NCBI GenBank assembly: GCA_019120525.1
Contig: DWUW01000026.1
Span: forward strand, 1 to 7,305
Length of the DNA: 7,305 nt
Direction of reading: 5' to 3'
Source of the DNA: Candidatus Eisenbergiella stercorigallinarum
GTDB lineage: Bacteria; Bacillota; Clostridia; Lachnospirales; Lachnospiraceae
Positions 5,308 through 7,305 of this stretch are shown here, in pieces. The notes beneath the pieces are model-generated. The model saw only the letters and a program-made list of their open reading frames with translations. It did no database searches and had not been told where the DNA came from. The position numbers and the translations under genes are program-made. Numbering within the stretch: the stretch's first letter is position 1; each line of letters starts with the position of its first letter.

Positions 5308-7305
5308 ATGGAGCGTTACACGCAGTTTCTCCTGAGGCACAAAACGCTGGTCATCCTCTTTTTCACGGCGGCCGCCGCAGTCTGTGCCGTCCTGTCCGCG
5401 CTTGTGGGAGTGAATTATAAATTCGCGGATTACCTGCCGGAGGAAGCGGCTTCTACCAGGGCGCTTGAGGTGATGGAGGAAGAGTACGGACAGTCCGTTC
5501 CGAATATGAGGGTGCTTGTTTATGATGTGTCCATCCCCGAAGCGCTGGAATACAAGGAAAGGCTGGAGGCGGCGGAAGGCGTGAAGGAGGTCAGCTGGCT
5601 GGACGATGCCGTAAATATCTATGAACCGCTGGAGATGGCGCCGCAGAAAACCGTGGACGAATGGTATCAGGATGGGAACGCTTTGTTTTCCGTGACTGTG
5701 GACGAGAAACAGGAGGAAGCGGCCGTGGCCGCCGTCCGGGAGATCATCGGAGAGGAGAACTGCATGGCGGGCTCCGCCGTGGAGAGTGTGATCGCGGCAT
5801 CCGATACGGCGAAAGACATAAAGAGGATCATGCTGCTTGTGGTGCCGGTCATCTTCCTGGTCCTGATCCTTACGACGAATTCCTGGTTTGAACCGGTACT
5901 GTTCATGATCACCATTGGCGTGGCGATCCTCCTTAATATGGGGACCAACCTGATCTTCGGAACGGTATCCTTTGTGACCAACGCCGCGGGACCTGTCCTG
6001 CAGCTGGCCGTATCCATGGATTATTCCATTTTTCTCCTGCACCGTTTTGAAGAGAACCGGAATCAGGGGATGAAGGCGGAAGCGGCCATGTGCGCGGCGG
6101 TGAAGCAGTCGGCGGGGAGCGTGCTTTCCAGCGGCCTGACTACTGTGACAGGATTCCTTGCCCTGGTGTTCATGGCCTTCCGGATCGGCCCGGACCTGGG
6201 CTGGGCGATGTCCAAGGCGATCCTGTTCAGCCTGGTCAGTGTGCTTGCTTTTCTTCCGGCGCTTGCCATTGCCGCCTACCGGGTGATAGACCGGACCAGG
6301 CATCGCCCCTTCGTTCCCGGCTTCGGCGGGTTCGCTTCTTTTGTGATGAAGGCGCGGATCCCCCTTCTGATCCTTCTGGTCCTTGCGGTTCCGGTTGGGT
6401 GGCTTGCCCAGCGGCAAAACAGCTTCTACTATGGCGGAAGCGAGGTTTATACTTCCGAAGCCACGCAGCTTGGCCGGGATACGGCGGCAATCCGGGAGCT
6501 GTATGGCTCGGCCTCGCCGGTCGTCCTGATGGTGCCGAAGGGGGAGCCGGAAAAGGAAGCGGCGATGAACGACGAGCTTCTGGAGCTGGATTACGTGACC
6601 AGCGTGATCTCCTACGCAGGCTCTGTGGGAAACGCAATCCCGGAGGATTTTGTCCCGTCAGATACGCTGTCCGCGCTGTATTCGGCCAATTACAGCCGGT
6701 TCGTGATCACCCTGGACGCGCAGGAACGGGAGCCCGGCTGGGATGAAAAGATCCATGCGGTCCGGAATATCGGAGAGAAATATTATGGAAACGAGATTCA
6801 ATACGCGGGCGACCTGGTGAGTACGGAGGATCTGAAAACGACGGTCCTGCGGGATAACAGAAGGGTGAACCTGCTTGCGATTGCCTTTGTGGCCCTCATC
6901 CTGCTGGTGAATTTCCGTTCCCTTTCCCTCCCGCTGATCCTGACCCTGGTGATCGAATCTTCCATCTGGATCAATCTGGGCCTGCCTTATTTTGCGGGAA
7001 ACAGCCTGTTTTACATAGGATATCTGATCATCAGCACCATCCAGCTGGGGGCGACCATTGATTACGCGATCCTGTTTACCGACCGCTATCTGGGTTTCCG
7101 GAAGGAAATGCCGAAACGGGACGCGGCCAGGCAGACCCTGAAGGCATGTACCCTGTCGATCCTGACCTCGGCCGCGATCCTTACGATTGCGGGGACCATC
7201 CTGGGACAGCTTTCCACCAACGGTGTTTTAAGCCAGTTGGGGACGCTGATCGGAAGGGGCGCGGTACTTTCCTTTGGTATGGTGATCTTCGTCCTGCCTT
7301 CTCTG
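5308..7305 (+). CDS. MMPL/RND-superfamily membrane transporter (3' partial)
   Basis: The frame is open from ATG 5308 to the right edge, 666 residues without a stop. GGAGGA at 5295-5300 lies 7 bases upstream of the start. The protein shows the two-fold RND repeat: TM1 at about 12-33, an extracytoplasmic domain to about 171, then a membrane bundle from about 174; a second span near 351-368, a second soluble domain to about 525, and a second bundle running to the edge. Each bundle contains the conserved Asp-Tyr motif on its central helix: SMDYSIFLLHRF with Asp238 and GATIDYAILFTDRY with Asp585, residues expected to relay protons. The chain ends in FVLPSL, typical of the last helix, so probably only a short tail is missing. 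This architecture fits MMPL-type exporters of lipids, hydrophobic peptides or drugs driven by the proton gradient. The substrate is unknown. The divergent tetR suggests inducible expression. Confidence 0.92.
   Translation, partial: MERYTQFLLRHKTLVILFFTAAAAVCAVLSALVGVNYKFADYLPEEAASTRALEVMEEEYGQSVPNMRVLVYDVSIPEALEYKERLEAAEGVKEVSWLDDAVNIYEPLEMAPQKTVDEWYQDGNALFSVTVDEKQEEAAVAAVREIIGEENCMAGSAVESVIAASDTAKDIKRIMLLVVPVIFLVLILTTNSWFEPVLFMITIGVAILLNMGTNLIFGTVSFVTNAAGPVLQLAVSMDYSIFLLHRFEENRNQGMKAEAAMCAAVKQSAGSVLSSGLTTVTGFLALVFMAFRIGPDLGWAMSKAILFSLVSVLAFLPALAIAAYRVIDRTRHRPFVPGFGGFASFVMKARIPLLILLVLAVPVGWLAQRQNSFYYGGSEVYTSEATQLGRDTAAIRELYGSASPVVLMVPKGEPEKEAAMNDELLELDYVTSVISYAGSVGNAIPEDFVPSDTLSALYSANYSRFVITLDAQEREPGWDEKIHAVRNIGEKYYGNEIQYAGDLVSTEDLKTTVLRDNRRVNLLAIAFVALILLVNFRSLSLPLILTLVIESSIWINLGLPYFAGNSLFYIGYLIISTIQLGATIDYAILFTDRYLGFRKEMPKRDAARQTLKACTLSILTSAAILTIAGTILGQLSTNGVLSQLGTLIGRGAVLSFGMVIFVLPSL

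Noticed and set aside
5275..6417. 380-codon minus-strand open frame opposite the transporter
   Set aside because: Low-complexity His, Arg, Gly and Asp-rich sequence antisense to a clear MMPL gene; no domain is recognisable.
6090..6746. 218-codon plus-strand frame inside the transporter
   Set aside because: It lies in another frame of a continuous transporter coding sequence and is Gly, Arg and Pro-rich with no family features.

Overview
The window looks like the chromosome of a GC-rich Gram-positive anaerobe of the Clostridia, most likely Lachnospiraceae or a near relative. This is inferred from strong AGGAGG-type ribosome binding sites, compact TTGACA/TATAAT promoters, a FeoB-associated Cys-rich peptide next to a Fur-like regulator, and the general character of the proteins. 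It holds six protein genes, two of them cut by the window edges. No RNA gene, IS element, CRISPR array or prophage is visible, and no gene-free stretch exceeds about 200 bases.

Left part (1-1511): the 3' portion of a 2-isopropylmalate synthase (LeuA, yeast/actinobacterial subtype), the first committed enzyme of leucine biosynthesis. Its chain does not end after the leucine-responsive regulatory domain. It continues in frame into a complete AraC-type DNA-binding domain with two helix-turn-helix motifs. This enzyme-regulator fusion is the most striking item here and could couple leucine sensing directly to transcription.

Iron-like module (1524-2391): a near-consensus promoter whose -10 lies inside a perfect 16-bp palindrome drives a short Cys-rich single-span membrane peptide (FeoB-associated type) and a translationally coupled Fur-family regulator. 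The regulator lacks the usual His-rich metal-binding signature and carries Cys clusters instead. A Rho-independent terminator closes the unit. The feoA and feoB genes that normally accompany such a pair are not between the promoter and the pair.

Hydrolase operon (2392-4519): a good promoter precedes a cytoplasmic alpha/beta-hydrolase (acetyl-esterase/lipase type) and, 47 bp later, a beta-lactamase-fold serine hydrolase (EstB-like). The two probably form one transcript.

Regulator/efflux pair (4506-7305): a TetR-family repressor on the minus strand converges on the serine hydrolase with a 14-bp overlap of coding ends. It diverges from a plus-strand MMPL/RND-type membrane transporter that runs off the right edge. 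The 202-bp divergent spacer holds a consensus-like promoter for the transporter, a weaker one for tetR, and an inverted repeat overlapping the transporter -35 box. This is the expected layout for a TetR-controlled exporter.
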